From: Morchella semilibera
Taxonomy: Eukaryota; Ascomycota; Pezizomycetes; Pezizales; Morchellaceae
Direction: 5' to 3'
Assembly: GCA_009192285.1 (NCBI GenBank)
Contig: CM018604.1
Location: forward strand, 1,860,001-1,924,000
DNA: 64,000 nt
Shown: positions 1-13,000 of the stretch, in pieces
Layout: each line of letters begins with the position of its first letter
Position numbering within the stretch: the first letter of the stretch is position 1
Notes under the pieces: generated by a model
Databases searched by the model: none
What the model was told of the DNA's origin: nothing
What the model saw: only the letters and a program-made list of their open reading frames with translations
Made by a program: the position numbers and the translations under genes

Positions 1-3000
1 AGCAGAAGGTCCCATTGGTCTGTTTCGTACCTTGGGCCTGGACGTCATGGGCCAGTACCAAGCTAGGATAGGATGACTAAATCGAAACGGTATAGAACCT
101 TGTAAGAAAATGCTAATTAATTAGGTTGTCATCCTGTAGGGGAATCGTTGATCTTGGTCACAGAATATCACTCGGTTTCTATCTTGCCTTGATGATATGT
201 TTTTTAAATTATTAATTGTATGCAGCCTTCCGGCTATGACAATATCACTCTACCCAGAATTATCGCCAACGTCAACAAAGGGGAAAAAAAAAAGAAACAC
301 AGGCTAGTATAACATCTTGATCCACCCCGCCTTTCCGCCTTACAGTCACTCTTTCTCGAGGCTGCCCCATCCCCGTTTATAATCCCTTTCCTTCCCGACG
401 ATATGTACTATGATCGGGTGCAGCTCTTGCAGGCCAAGAGTAGCCTTTTTCGCCCTAATCTTATTTTGCTAGCCTTTACTATATATATATACAATCGACC
501 AGACGCTTGGAGTACTCTACTCGGTCCCCTTAGCCTTGCGTCGTGGGTCTGGCAGGGTAGTGGGGGAAGGATACTGGGGTACATGGAGGAGAGATACCCA
601 GGTCAGTCATGGTGCGTTTCTTCTACCTCCATAGTGCTGTGCTTCCAGGCTCTGCGTGCTCAGATGTACGCCTAACGGCAGCACAGGGCTATTATTGTTC
701 CTAGGTTGATCATGCATTGCTTCTGTAGAATGATGCTAATAAGACTAGTATACAGGGGCAGCAGGTGGACTAGTAGAGGCTCTCACACGGGGCGGCTCCC
801 TGCCCATAGACCAGAGTTATTCACCCTCGACCGAATACATGTAGTTGTGTGGATGGATTGTTTCTCAACATGTAATGTATACTCTGGATGGATAATAGAG
901 CATGTTTTTTAGACTTGGGTGTTCTTATACCCACTACCACTAAATATGGCCTCAGAGTTGATCACTTATCATCATGATTAGCTGAGAGGGTGAACGGTGG
1001 CATGCAGCGAAAATATTGAACAGGGTTCCAATTCGACGATTTTGGCCCAGAAACCGGGACGAAATTGCTTAAAAACTAGAAGTCGGCACTGGAAACGTCT
1101 CGGCATTCTTTCTATTCACCTGGGGTGGAGAATCCCCACACTGAGATATCGCCGGGATTCGGACGTAAACCCAAAGGGGTAGGCATACGACACCTTCGTA
1201 AGCTCTGCACTCAATAGTCCAAGAAGCTGGTCGGAAGCTACGATTTTTTACTCTCAAGCTTACCACTAAGGGTTCTGGCCGGGAATAGGCGGCGGAGCTG
1301 GTAAGGATGAGATGATATATCTATGTAGTCATCCTGCAAACGAAATATCTAACGTGTAAATTTACCCTAGAATATCTAGTGGTTCATGAGAAGGGCCATG
1401 TACCAGCTTGAGTTCTACTCAAGAATATTAGTTATGTGGAGACCAAAATAGGAGCAGTAAGGATGAAGACTCGATGGAATTAATGAACGTTTTGCGGTCT
1501 CGGCGTCCTCGGAGGTCTTGTAGGGTTGGCCTAGAGCTTTCAGCTCGTTGGGGGCGAGTCTTATTGTATTGCGAACCCAAGCTACCCTGATCTGAACCTT
1601 CCAAAGCAGGGCCCGGCCTAAGAATAATGTATTCTTAGTTAGACCTGATCTGAAGAGCTATGATAGCTATGGGAAAGTGGGATTTGGGTTATTACTGACC
1701 TTTTTGCCCATTGGAACGTCCAGTTCGGCCACTTCTTTGTTCCACATCACGAGTCTTCTAGCCAAGACGAATCACAGGAACATCTTCACGGGCTAGGATG
1801 AAGCAATTAGTGGGGTTGATTCTAGTTACTGTATTCGTGATGATCGTACTAGAGTGTTGTGCAAAGTGATCAGAATCTGATTAAGACAAACACACGCACT
1901 TACTTAGGCTCGTACCCAGCCCTCCTACCGTGGTAGGGGATGGGTACGAGACTAGCACCTACTACAACATTCACTTATCAGATTCTGATCACACACCTGA
2001 GTACATGCTGTTGGACCATTACCTAACCCCTCTACCTGGCCTATTACTAAGCTACCAGGAACTAATCCCCGTATAAAAACATGTCTTGCTTTTTTGATCA
2101 TTGACCACAGGCTCAAGTCATTCAAGAAGTGAGCACCCACCAAAAAACTGAAGTCGATGTGCCTGCATCATCGATGAGCCGAGCCGATTCGAGCTTATAG
2201 CATTCATGCCTTGATCCACTTTAATTTCAATTCCCATGCCGACCAAAAATGTGTGCACCGGCCTTAAGTTTATATCGAGTAGGCGAGTTAAAGGTTATTA
2301 CGCAGCCTTGAATGGTGTGGCGCTAATTTTACTCTTTTCCGCACAAGATCGATCGAGACAACTAAGCCCAAGACGCAAGCAAGTCGCACGGGAGGTTGGG
2401 ATTTTGACTAACCAAACGCTCGAGATCGAGTGAAGCGAACCGAAGTATGTGGTCACTTTGCATGCAGATCGGTTATTATTGTATGCCATTTTGCCGTTGA
2501 GTCGAGGGAAGGCCTAGAAACTGTGATTCTAGCAGTTTAATCAACCGAGTGATTGTATGTGATTTAAAAGTGATTAATTTACCCATTAAGTAAATGCAGC
2601 TTCTGGGCCGGTAAAATTACTTTCATAACCAGATTTATACTTTGATTATTGGCACAACCGTCAGCAAGGGCTTTCTGCTGTGTCTAATATTCCATACTTG
2701 TTGTAGTTCTAGGCGTTGGTCTTCCCGTGTTTTCCTGGGATTGTATGTAACGTCGATCGCGAATTGCAAGAGTCCCCTTCACAGTTTACTGTTGATAGTC
2801 ATATATATAAAAACACCAATCCTCGAAGGATTTGAAGTAGCTGTATAAGCCTCGAAATGGAATTTTTGGCTTCTTGAAACTATTAAGATCAGCTAACCCT
2901 CTTCAAGCAGAAACATTATGTGATATCCTACACGATAAGCGTGCATAGACTGCCTGTGTTGGATTGTGAGTATTACTTGGGCTATGGATCGAGAAATTTA

Positions 3001-6000
3001 CATAGATTTTTTCTTCTGTAATATTGTTAATGGCAATGTCAGTTTCTATTGCTTTTTCGTACTCGTCCAATCTTCATGTAGATAGATGTAACCAGAAGAA
3101 GTGGCTTACGGGTACGCTAGCCGTGAGAGAAGTGGCCTATCGTCGAATAGCGTTTGCAGTTCATTCAGCTCGGATTGGGCTAAAATATTAAGATGCAAAG
3201 AGCACGAGACCACCTGTGGATCCAAACTAGGAGAATATCATAAATATGCAGGGGTTCACTTTCTTAATGCGATGTCGGTGTCACTTGTAGCTGCATGGTG
3301 GAGTTTGTACGACTCTCGAATATGATATATGAATTGGTAGACTCGAGGAATTACATGTAGGTTTAGCATTTGAACCAAATCTCAAAGAGCAGTTAGTGAA
3401 CCTAGTCCGTGAACTCCAGTATCAACCCTCCCCCGAGATATACACATATGAATCCGGGGCATTAAATGCTATTTTATATCGAATTTCAATCCCCAAAATC
3501 ATAACTTGATGTGACCTATTTTGGTACAATATGTAAGTTGAAGCGCTTGATATAGGTTTTGGACACCGATCCTAAGATATAGGGCCAATTTAAATGCATA
3601 CGAGCACACCACCCCTCCTTCTAGTTAGAACCCACCACATCTCTGTCCAACCCGCATGATAAATGTGCTGCATCCATATCCCTACGTCCCAGCATCGTCT
3701 AGTATTTGGGTCAGGCAAGAGGAACCTAGACATCGTTTTTTTGGCAGCAACCAATTTGACCCCTGCTAGCGCGTTTTTACCTCGAGTACAACATTTATCG
3801 GTACAATCTTGCATGGTAACCAGTAAACCGAATCACTGTAGTCGATTCTCACTTGTAGAGGACCATCGATGGCCGATTTCTCGATGCCGGCAGCTTGGGA
3901 GCGGTAGCCGGAGATTGCCGAACCTCGTAAAATTCAGGCCTAGGCGTATGTTTTTATCATCAACCGCCGACGGCCCGTACTCGCATAATTATAATTCTTA
4001 CTCTTGTAACTTTGTCCTATCGCACGTGTATACCCCCCACGTTGTGACGGTGTAGGTACAGATCCTTATGAAACCGCTAATCTTGGTCCTGCGATTATAC
4101 TAGCTAGTGCTTCAATTCTACCATCCATGTCTGAGTGTTGGTTGGTTTAACAAGAGTTAATTGTTGTTATACTGTTCCCTTTATAATTTGATCATGCCCT
4201 ACCAGAGTGAAAGACGAGGGTTGTTAATCGACTAAAAGCCCTAGTTCGGATAGCTCCACACTTCCCCGCATTTGTTTTTGAAACATCCTCCCCGCTCCCC
4301 TGGTTCACTCGTCAGCCCCTTTCCTCGCTTCACTCAACCCCGCACTCTTTCGGTCATGATGCCGGTAAATTCTCGTTCTCAGATCCCCTAGGTTTTTCAC
4401 GATTCCATTTGGAGAAACAATAAATTTTGTTGTGTTGTAACTTGTTGCGACATTCGGCAGAATTGCCCTGCATTGATGTAGTAGTGGACATACCACTTAA
4501 TTAAGTTTGAGTTCCAACACCAAAATAGTAGCAGTGGAGGACGGGTGAAATATAGTATTATGATCCTACACTAGTGATTTCTCTTGGAATAAAAAGTGTT
4601 TTGTGCGCGCTGGATATTTGTTCGGTCTCATGTTGGGTAAAATACATGGTGGTGCAAATTTTTTTTGTCTGGAGACACAACCATGCTTTTGTGCCAAGAT
4701 CGAGTGATATCCCGTGAAAGCCCTTTTTTCAGTATCAATAGCTTTAGAAGTGATCTCAAGCTCTGATTGGTGAAAAAGGAATAGAAGTCTCTCAATTGGT
4801 AGAGAAATGTGATTTAACATAGCATAGCTATTGAATACAATACCTACTTCCATAATACGTAGAGTATGCACTGTTATGCCTGATGGTGTTTAAGAATCAT
4901 ATCCATTTCTGCCGATCTAAATGCGCACACTTTAGGAGAAGAAGTTCTCAATTGGCGTATGAGGACGATTATTTCATTTCTGTGTGTTGCACGGCATTCG
5001 ATCAAGGGGTCGAGGCCTGTAGATCAAATTTTCTTCTTTCGCTTGTTTCCTGGCGGCAGCCACCAGAGATTGTTTTTTTTCTTCTTCTTCTTTTTTTTTT
5101 TTTTGCTTCCCGCCTATGGGGGAAGTGATACCGCCGGCATATATAGCGGGCCAAGCCTAAGATATCCAGTCTAGAGACAGCATGCTAAAATGGTGGCTTC
5201 GGGTCAATGAGGCGGGGATCCGCTGTCCATATGGCTGGAAACCAGCGCAGGGTTCACTTGACTAATTAAGATGGATATGATACATTACCGCGGAGAAACC
5301 ATTCTTGAAATTATCAGCAGACCTTTCAAAGGACATTTCTTCCGTGAGAAGTTTGTGCTAGTGGCCTCTGCGTCGCTCAACCTGGCCAAGACGACATGTG
5401 TGATCCGGCTGGAATAGGTACAGAGGCTAAATATTTAGAGAATTCCTTCAGATTGTTGTAGGCAAAACGAAAACCATGAGTTCTAGTATCCGTGACTCAT
5501 TGTTTCATGTTGGATGAAAAATTGATACGCCGATTATTCGCAACGCGTAGCAATTGCAGTGCGGGGTGAGGTTGATGGTGCAATGGACCAATCGCGACAT
5601 AGTCTTAGGAATCCAACCAACCGAGTTTTCCCGGAGCGGAGAACTGATGTATGAGGCCAGCTTCCGTAGCGTTTTTGTTCCATTGGTGGGGAAGTAGCCT
5701 TGATATTTGCTTTTTTTCAATGATTTAGAGTGGTAAGCGGGAACGATGGTAGCGGCCAACTAAGGCTCTAGGCGATCGAATTGATTCAGTAACCCAGATC
5801 CCCTTGGAGATTTTCAGGGTATAGGTACAGCTTCTGCAGCTTCAGTTGGACATTGAATCGCGCCCTTCATCATTCTGCAGTATGTTGAGCATCGTAGAGG
5901 GCTGTTGTACCTAGGTAGGTACCTGCGGCTCCGCTTTTGGGGTTCACGGCTGGAGGGGAGAATGCAGGCCCGATGTTACACAAAGTCGCCGCACCTTAAA

Positions 6001-6500
6001 CAACTGGCCAAAGAAGGATTCTAAAGCCGGAAAGGGTCCACATAGATCTCGCAAATAAAACACCCGTGATTGGTTGAAACTTTGAAAGGTGCGTGGGGTG
6101 GGTACCTCAGTGTGCACGGTTCTCACAACACCAAGCAAACAATTATCGAACTATGTAATTGTACATACACATACAGCGGCGCTGAAATGGGGACTGGTAG
6201 ATTTCCCCGCTTTGATATCGAGGGTTGTTTGTCCTTGTTTTCACGTGTGCAAGATGTGTTCACAATCGAACCTAATTACAAAATTTTCACCCTCCACGGG
6301 CTATTAAATTTTTTGATTTCCTCAATTATTTAAAGCTGGCATCCTTCCTCGGTCCTTAGACCTTTTGGCCCTTTTGCCTCGTTTCTTGTATTTCTCTGTT
6401 GCCCTAAGTCAAGAGGTTTTTTTCCCGAGTGTCTCCCCTCACGGACAAGAAGAGAGAAAAAAAAAAAGAGAGCTATCGGAAGAAAACGTCATTTTTTTTT
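1..6500. other. Gene-poor region, no supported gene
   Basis: All open frames here are short (up to about 130 codons), overlap on both strands, and show no domain, signal peptide or exon structure that I recognise. The sequence is full of stop codons in all frames, as expected for old, mutated intergenic or transposon DNA. The one structured feature I found is the fold-back repeat at 1866-1992. A short direct repeat (CTGATCTGAA, near 1587 and 1646) and a 12-bp palindrome (ACTTAATTAAGT, near 4494) are too small to interpret. The last few hundred bases, from about 6340, become pyrimidine-rich and probably belong to the promoter of the downstream glutamate synthase gene. Confidence 0.6.
1866..1992. 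repeat. 127-bp imperfect fold-back (inverted repeat), MITE-like
   Basis: The outer arms are a perfect 16-bp inverted repeat: GTGATCAGAATCTGAT at 1866-1881 and its reverse complement at 1977-1992. Inside lies a second perfect 10-bp pair, CTCGTACCCA at 1909-1918 with TGGGTACGAG at 1941-1950. At the centre is a third, CCTACC at 1924-1929 with GGTAGG at 1932-1937. All three pairs share nearly the same centre (about 1929-1931), so the whole segment can fold into one long hairpin with a few unpaired bulges. I see no clear target-site duplication at its ends. It could be a decayed fold-back transposon or MITE, or a hairpin-forming non-coding element. Confidence 0.7.
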
Positions 6501-6542
6501 AGAGACTCAAACTGTTCGGGTCCCCTGCCCTGCTCAGTGCTT

Positions 6543-6588
6543 TGATAGCCGCTTATCTCACCCGTTGCTAATAATTCTGACGTTATCT
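6543..6588. promoter_or_regulatory. Cluster of HGATAR (GATA-factor) motifs upstream of GLT1
   Basis: Three matches to the HGATAR site of fungal nitrogen regulators (AreA/NIT2/Gln3 type) fall within 46 bp: TGATAG at 6543-6548 on the plus strand, and TTATCT (AGATAA on the minus strand) at 6553-6558 and 6583-6588. Another TGATAG lies near 6750. They sit about 450-490 bp upstream of the glutamate synthase ATG at 7034. Nitrogen-responsive GATA control of glutamate synthase is biologically reasonable, but six-base motifs are common by chance and binding here is inferred only. Confidence 0.4.
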
Positions 6589-7033
6589 GGCAGTCCCACC
6601 ATTGAAACCCCACTACACCCTCCAGAAGTGAAGCTACTTGAAGCTCCCTTCACCAACACCTTCCTTGAATCCTATTTGCTGGTAAAGCCACACAACGGTA
6701 AATACCACCCCCCTGCTGAGATTGGGCGTGCACACCAACCCCACTCTATGATAGATCCTGTTCCACCGAGATATAGATATAACCTGCACCCTTCCAAGTT
6801 CCTGTTTCGGGGCCCCAGGCAAAGTTTGTTTCCGTGTGTTGTCGGCATTGCAACAGTTCTTGAGGAGAAGCTCTTACCACCTTACCATTAACTAACGTAC
6901 AATCTACCATAGACAATTTGGGGCCGGGTCTATTCAAAAAAAAAAGAATCAATCTGTGATCAATACGTAAAAGTTCCACAGGTGAGAGTTATCCTCTGTG
7001 GTTGTTTTTGAACTCGTCCACCCTTGCCAAAGA

Positions 7034-10000
7034 ATGGCCCCCTCCTACGAGTCCGAATACGAAATCATTGAAGAGGAGCCTACAAACATCTACGACTACC
7101 AGGATACGCCCGAGAACCAATCATGGGCCGGTACTTTACCGCTCAAGCAGGGCCTCTATGATCCTGAATTGGAGAAGGATGCCTGTGGTGTAGGTTTTGC
7201 TGCGTAGGTTTGCCTCTCTAGATTTTAGATAATCTTTCGCTTATCATTTTTTTCTAGTCACATCAAGGGCGTTGCTAGTCATAAAATTCTCAGTGATGCA
7301 CGAAGTCTATTGTGCAACATGACCCATCGAGGTGCCGTTGGTTCCGATGCCAGAGACGGCGACGGAGCTGGTGTCATGACCTCTATCCCCCATAAGTTCT
7401 TTGTGAAAGAGTTTACTGGAGCCACAGGCTTTGTGTTACCCCCACAAGGCCAATACGCTGTTGGTAACCTATTTTTCAAGCCGGATGAAGAGATCCTAGC
7501 TCGAAGCAGGGCCGTATTCGAACAACTTGCGGAGAAATATGGGCTCCGTGTTCTAGGATGGAGAAATGTACCACGCGACAGCGCTCTTCTAGGACCCGCT
7601 GCTTTGTCTCGGGAGCCCAAAATTCTTCAGCCTTTCGTCGTGCTTAAAAGCTCTTATGGTGAGGGCAACAAGCCGGCAGAGACGGACTCTAGCTTCGATG
7701 AGAAATACTTCGAACGACAACTATACGTACTGCGAAAGGTTGCGACCAAAGAGATTGGACTTCATAACTGGTTCTATATTTGCTCCCTGAGTAATAAAAA
7801 CATCGTTTACAAAGGCCAATTGGCACCCGTCCAAGTATACACCTACTATCACGACCTTGTAAATGTTGACTTTGCCGTCCACTTTGCACTGGTTCATTCC
7901 CGTTTCTCTACAAACACATTCCCTAGTTGGGATCGTGCTCAACCATTGAGATGGGCTGCGCACAACGGTAAGGGTTTCATGTACTCAAGCAAGTTCGATC
8001 TAATAATTAATTTTGACCTTTAGGTGAAATCAACACATTAAGAGGTAATAAGAACTGGATGCATGCACGCGAGGGGCGAATGCGCTCAGAGTTCTTCGGC
8101 GAAGATCTTGAGAAGCTTTATCCAATCATCGAAGTAGGGGGATCTGATTCTGCAGCGTTTGATAACGTACTTGAGCTGTTGATTATCAACGGTGTTCTTT
8201 CTTTGCCGGAAGCTGTTATGATGTTGGTCCCTGAAGCTTGGCAAGATAACGATGAGATGGACCCAAAGAAAGCTGCTTTCTACGAATGGGCCGCTTGTTT
8301 AATGGAGCCTTGGGATGGTCCAGCGTTGTTCACATTTGCAGATGGAAGATATTGCGGTGCTACATTGGATCGAAACGGCCTGAGGCCATGTAGATTCTAT
8401 GTAACTGATGATGATCGCATCATCTGTGCATCCGAAGTTGGTACCATCTTGATTGAATCTGAGCGCATTGTCCAGAAGGGTAGATTGCAACCTGGGAGGA
8501 TGCTTTTAGTTGACACAGTCGAGGGGCGCATCATCGATGATAAGGAGCTGAAAATGCAAGTCTCTTCGCGGTTCGATTTTACAACCTGGGGACAAGAGCA
8601 GTTGATTACTCTTCCAAAGGTTCAGGAAAAATTGATGAGCTCTGGTGTAGTACTTGACCCTGAATTGGATGATATCAGCATTCAAAATGATAAAAGATTA
8701 CTCGCATTCGGATACACATTTGAGCAGGTCGGCTTGCTTTTGGGGCCGATGGTAAGTGATGATACCTGAGGTTTTAAATGAAGGTTTTCTAAATAAATAT
8801 GAACTATATAGGCCGCGGATTCGAAAGAAGCTCTAGGGTCTATGGGTAATGATGGCCCGCTGGCTTGCTTAGCAAACCAACCCCGTCTTTTGTACGAGTA
8901 TTTCCGTCAGCTCTTCGCCCAAGTCACAAATCCTCCTATTGATCCCATTCGTGAGGCTGTTGTCATGTCTCTTGAATGCTATATCGGCCCGCAAGGCAAT
9001 CTTCTTGAAATTGATCCTTCCCAATGCCATCGACTCCTAGTGCCTTCCCCAGTTCTCTCTCTCCAAGAATTCAATGCTTTGCATAACATTCAGGAGTACC
9101 ATAAGGATTGGACAGTGAAGACTATCGATATTACATTCCCGAAGAGCCAGGGAGTTCCTGGTTATATCAATGCTATCGATGAAATCTGCAACCAAGCAAA
9201 CGAGGCTGTCAAATCAGGCTATAAGCTACTGGTTCTCTCTGATCGTAACGCATCTGCCGACCGTGTTTCTGTATCTGCTCTTCTTGCAACTGGAGGAGTT
9301 CACCATCATCTTATCCGCAACAAGGTGCGCTCGAAGATCGGTTTAGTCGTTGAGACGGCCGAGGCTAGGGAAGTTCATCATCTCTGTGTGCTCTTGGGAT
9401 ACGGTGCCGACGCTATTTGCCCATACCTTGCATTGGAATGTATTCTCAAGATGAACCGCGAAAAATTGATAAGAGGAGGTCTTTCAGACGAAAGGATTGT
9501 CGACAACTATAAACACTCTTGTGATGGAGGTATCTTGAAGGTCATGAGTAAGATGGGTATCTCTACTTTGCAGAGCTACAAGGGTGCACAAATCTTCGAG
9601 GCGCTGGGTGTGGACAACTCTGTCGTTGATAAGTGCTTCACAGGGACAGCAACGCGTATCAAGGGAATTACATTCGAATATATTGCTCAAGATGCATTCG
9701 CTTTCCACGAGTTGGGATACCCAAGCCGTTCAATTGTCTCTCTCCCGGGTCTTCCTGAATCAGGAGAATATCATTGGCGCGACGGTGGTGAAGCTCATGT
9801 CAACGACCCTGTCAGTATTGCAAACATTCAGGATGCCGTGCGCACAAAGAACGACAAATCTTACGAAGCCTACTCTCTTTCAGAGTATGAGCAGATCAAG
9901 AATTGTACCTTGCGAGGAATGTTGGACTTCAATTTCGAGAAATCTAAGCCAGTCCCGATCGACCAAGTAGAGCCATGGACTGAGATTGTTCGTCGGTTCT

Positions 10001-13000
10001 GTACCGGTGCCATGTCTTTACGGGTCAATCTCTATGGAGTCTCACTCGACTCTTGCCATCGCAATGAACAGACTCGGAGGTAAATCAAACACTGGTGAAG
10101 GTGGCGAAGATCCTGAGAGAAGTAACATCATGGAAAACGGTGATACAATGAGGTCTGCTATCAAGCAAGTCGCTTCTGGGCGTTTTGGTGTCACCTCTCA
10201 CTACTTGGCCGACTCAGATGAACTTCAAATCAAGATGGCCCAAGGAGCGAAGCCCGGGGAAGGAGGCGAGCTTCCTGGGCACAAAGTTTCACAATCGATC
10301 GCACGGACCAGGCATTCGACTCCAGGCGTTGGGCTGATTTCTCCTCCTCCACATCACGATATTTACTCCATTGAGGACCTGAAGCAGCTCATTTATGACT
10401 TGAAAATGTGCCAACCCCAGAGCCCGCGTTTCAGTCAAACTTGTATCCGAAACCGGCGTTGGTATCGTTGCATCAGGTGTGGCTAAAGCTAAGGCCGACC
10501 ACATTCTCATCTCAGGACATGATGGTGGTACTGGCGCTTCCAGGTGGACTGGTATTAAATATGCCGGGCTGCCATGGGAGCTTGGTCTGGCCGAAACACA
10601 TCAAACCCTCGTGTTGAATGATTTGCGTGGCCGCGTGATTGTGCAGACAGATGGTCAATTACGTACAGGTCGTGACGTCGCTATCGCTTGTTTATTGGGT
10701 GCCGAAGAGTGGGGATTTGCTACTACACCTCTAATTGCAATGGGATGTATTATGATGAGAAGTTTGTAGCCTTTTGTCTATTTTTTTTTTTTGGTATGGT
10801 ACTAACGTTCACCTATTTAGAATGCCATTTGAATACTTGTCCGGTTGGTATTGCTACGCAAGACCCCGAGTTACGGAAAAAGTTTACAGGAACTCCCGAG
10901 CATGTCATCAACTTTTTCTACTATGTCGCCAACGAGCTCCGAGCCATCATGGCAAGGCTAGGATTCAGGACTATCAACGAGATGATCGGCCATTCCGAGA
11001 AGCTCTATGTGCGCAAGGACCTTATGACCGAAAAGACCAAGAACATTGACCTCTCTTTGATCCTAACTCCCGCTCACACTCTCCGTCCCAATGTTGCAAC
11101 TTACAACGTTCGAAAGCAAGATCACAGATTGCATGTGCGCCTCGACAATAAGCTCATTGATGAATCGGAGTATACCCTTGATAGGGGTATTCCAACTCGC
11201 ATCGAGTCAGATATTGTGAACACCGACCGCGCCCTTGGGGCAACCTTATCATATAGAATCAGTAGGCTAAAGGGTGAAGCCGGTTTGGAGCCAGATTCAG
11301 TGCATGTAAACCTAAAAGGGTCTGCGGGTCAGTCATTTGGTGCTTTCCTCGCCCCAGGAGTAACATTGGAGCTTGAAGGAGATGCCAATGATTATGTCGG
11401 AAAGGGGTTGTCTGGTGGCAGGGTCGTCATTTACCCACCGAGAAATGCTTCTTACAAAGCGGAGGAGAACATCATTGTTGGAAATGTGTGTCTCTATGGC
11501 GCCACTTCAGGCCAGGCTTTCTTCCGAGGTGTCGCTGCAGAACGTTTCGCCGTTAGAAATTCCGGTGCCACTGCTGTTGTTGAAGGTGTTGGTGATCATG
11601 GTTGTGAGTATATGACTGGAGGGAGAGTTCTTATTCTGGGTGAAACTGGTCGCAACTTTGCTGCTGGCATGTCCGGTGGCATTGCCTATGTTCTGGACAT
11701 GAAACAGGATTTCCACTCGAAGGTCAATATGGAGATGGTTGAACTTTCAGACATCACTGATCCCTATGAAATCTCTTACGTCCGTGGCCTCGTTGAGGAT
11801 CATTATCAATACACAGGATCTGAGCTTGCAAAGAGGGTTCTTTTGGACTTCAGGAGGGCACTTCCTCGGTTGTTAGGGTGCTCCCCACTGATTATAAGAG
11901 AGTTCTTGAGGAGGAGGCCCTCAAAGCAGCAACGGCAAGATCAACTCACACGCTCTCGGTTCTACCCGGGAACCCAGCCCGTGAGCAGCAAGAAAGGTTA
12001 TTGGCAAATGCAAAGGCCAAGGAGGCGGAGGCCAAGCACAAGCACGAAGTGTCCATGACCGATCTTGAAGACAGCATAACCGATGCCAAAGCCGAGAAAA
12101 AGAAGTCCGCACTTGTCCTCAATAAGACAAAGGGCTTTATGCTTTATGCTCGTCGTAGTGAGAAATATCGAAACCCAAAGACGCGAACCAAGGATTGGGC
12201 AGAACTCTCCAAACGCCTTGACGAGGATGAACTCAAATACCAATCTGCACGTTGTATGGACTGCGGTGTTCCTTTCTGTCAGAGCGATACTGGCTGTCCT
12301 ATCTCAAACGTTATTCCAAAGGTTATTCTTTCACTCAGATTTAGTTTTTCAAGCAGTTGGCTAACGTATTACAGTGGAATGAGCTTGTTTTCCAAAACCA
12401 GTGGAAGAATGCTTTGTACAAGTTACTTCAGACAAACAACTTCCCGAATTCACAGGACGTGTTTGCCCTGCCCCTTGCGAGGGCGCTTGTGTCCTTGGCA
12501 TCAATGAGGATCCAGTAGGTATCAAGAGTATCGAGTGCGCAATCATAGACCGTGGCTTCGAGATGGGATGGATGATTCCCACGCCACCCAGTGTCCGTAC
12601 TGGAAAGAAAGTTGCAGTCATTGGGTCCGGGCCTGCTGGTTTGGCTGCCGCTGATCAACTCAACAAGGCCGGCCATTTAGTTACAGTCTATGAACGCGCA
12701 GATCGTCTTGGTGGTCTGCTAATGTCCGTATATTCTATACCCCTTTCTTTCTGATTTACTGTACTAATAACAAACTGTAGGTACGGAATCCCGAACATGA
12801 AGCTGGATAAGTCTATCGTTAAGCGTAGGACCGATTTTATGGCAGCAGAAGGTATCAAGTTCGTAACAGGTGTTCATGTTGGCCAAGATATCACAATGGC
12901 CAAAATTCAAGCAGAAAATAATGCCACTATACTTGCCACTGGTGCCACGGTCCCTAGGGATCTCCCCATCCCTAACCGTAACCTCGAGGGTATCCACTTT

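Noticed and set aside
3663-4055. 130-codon open frame in the gene-free left part
   Set aside because: It overlaps a 74-codon frame on the other strand, has no recognisable domain and no gene-like composition.
6998-7033. Upstream extension of glutamate synthase (reads VVFELVHPCQR)
   Set aside because: It begins with GTG, not ATG; the first ATG in frame is 7034 and gives the expected N-terminus.
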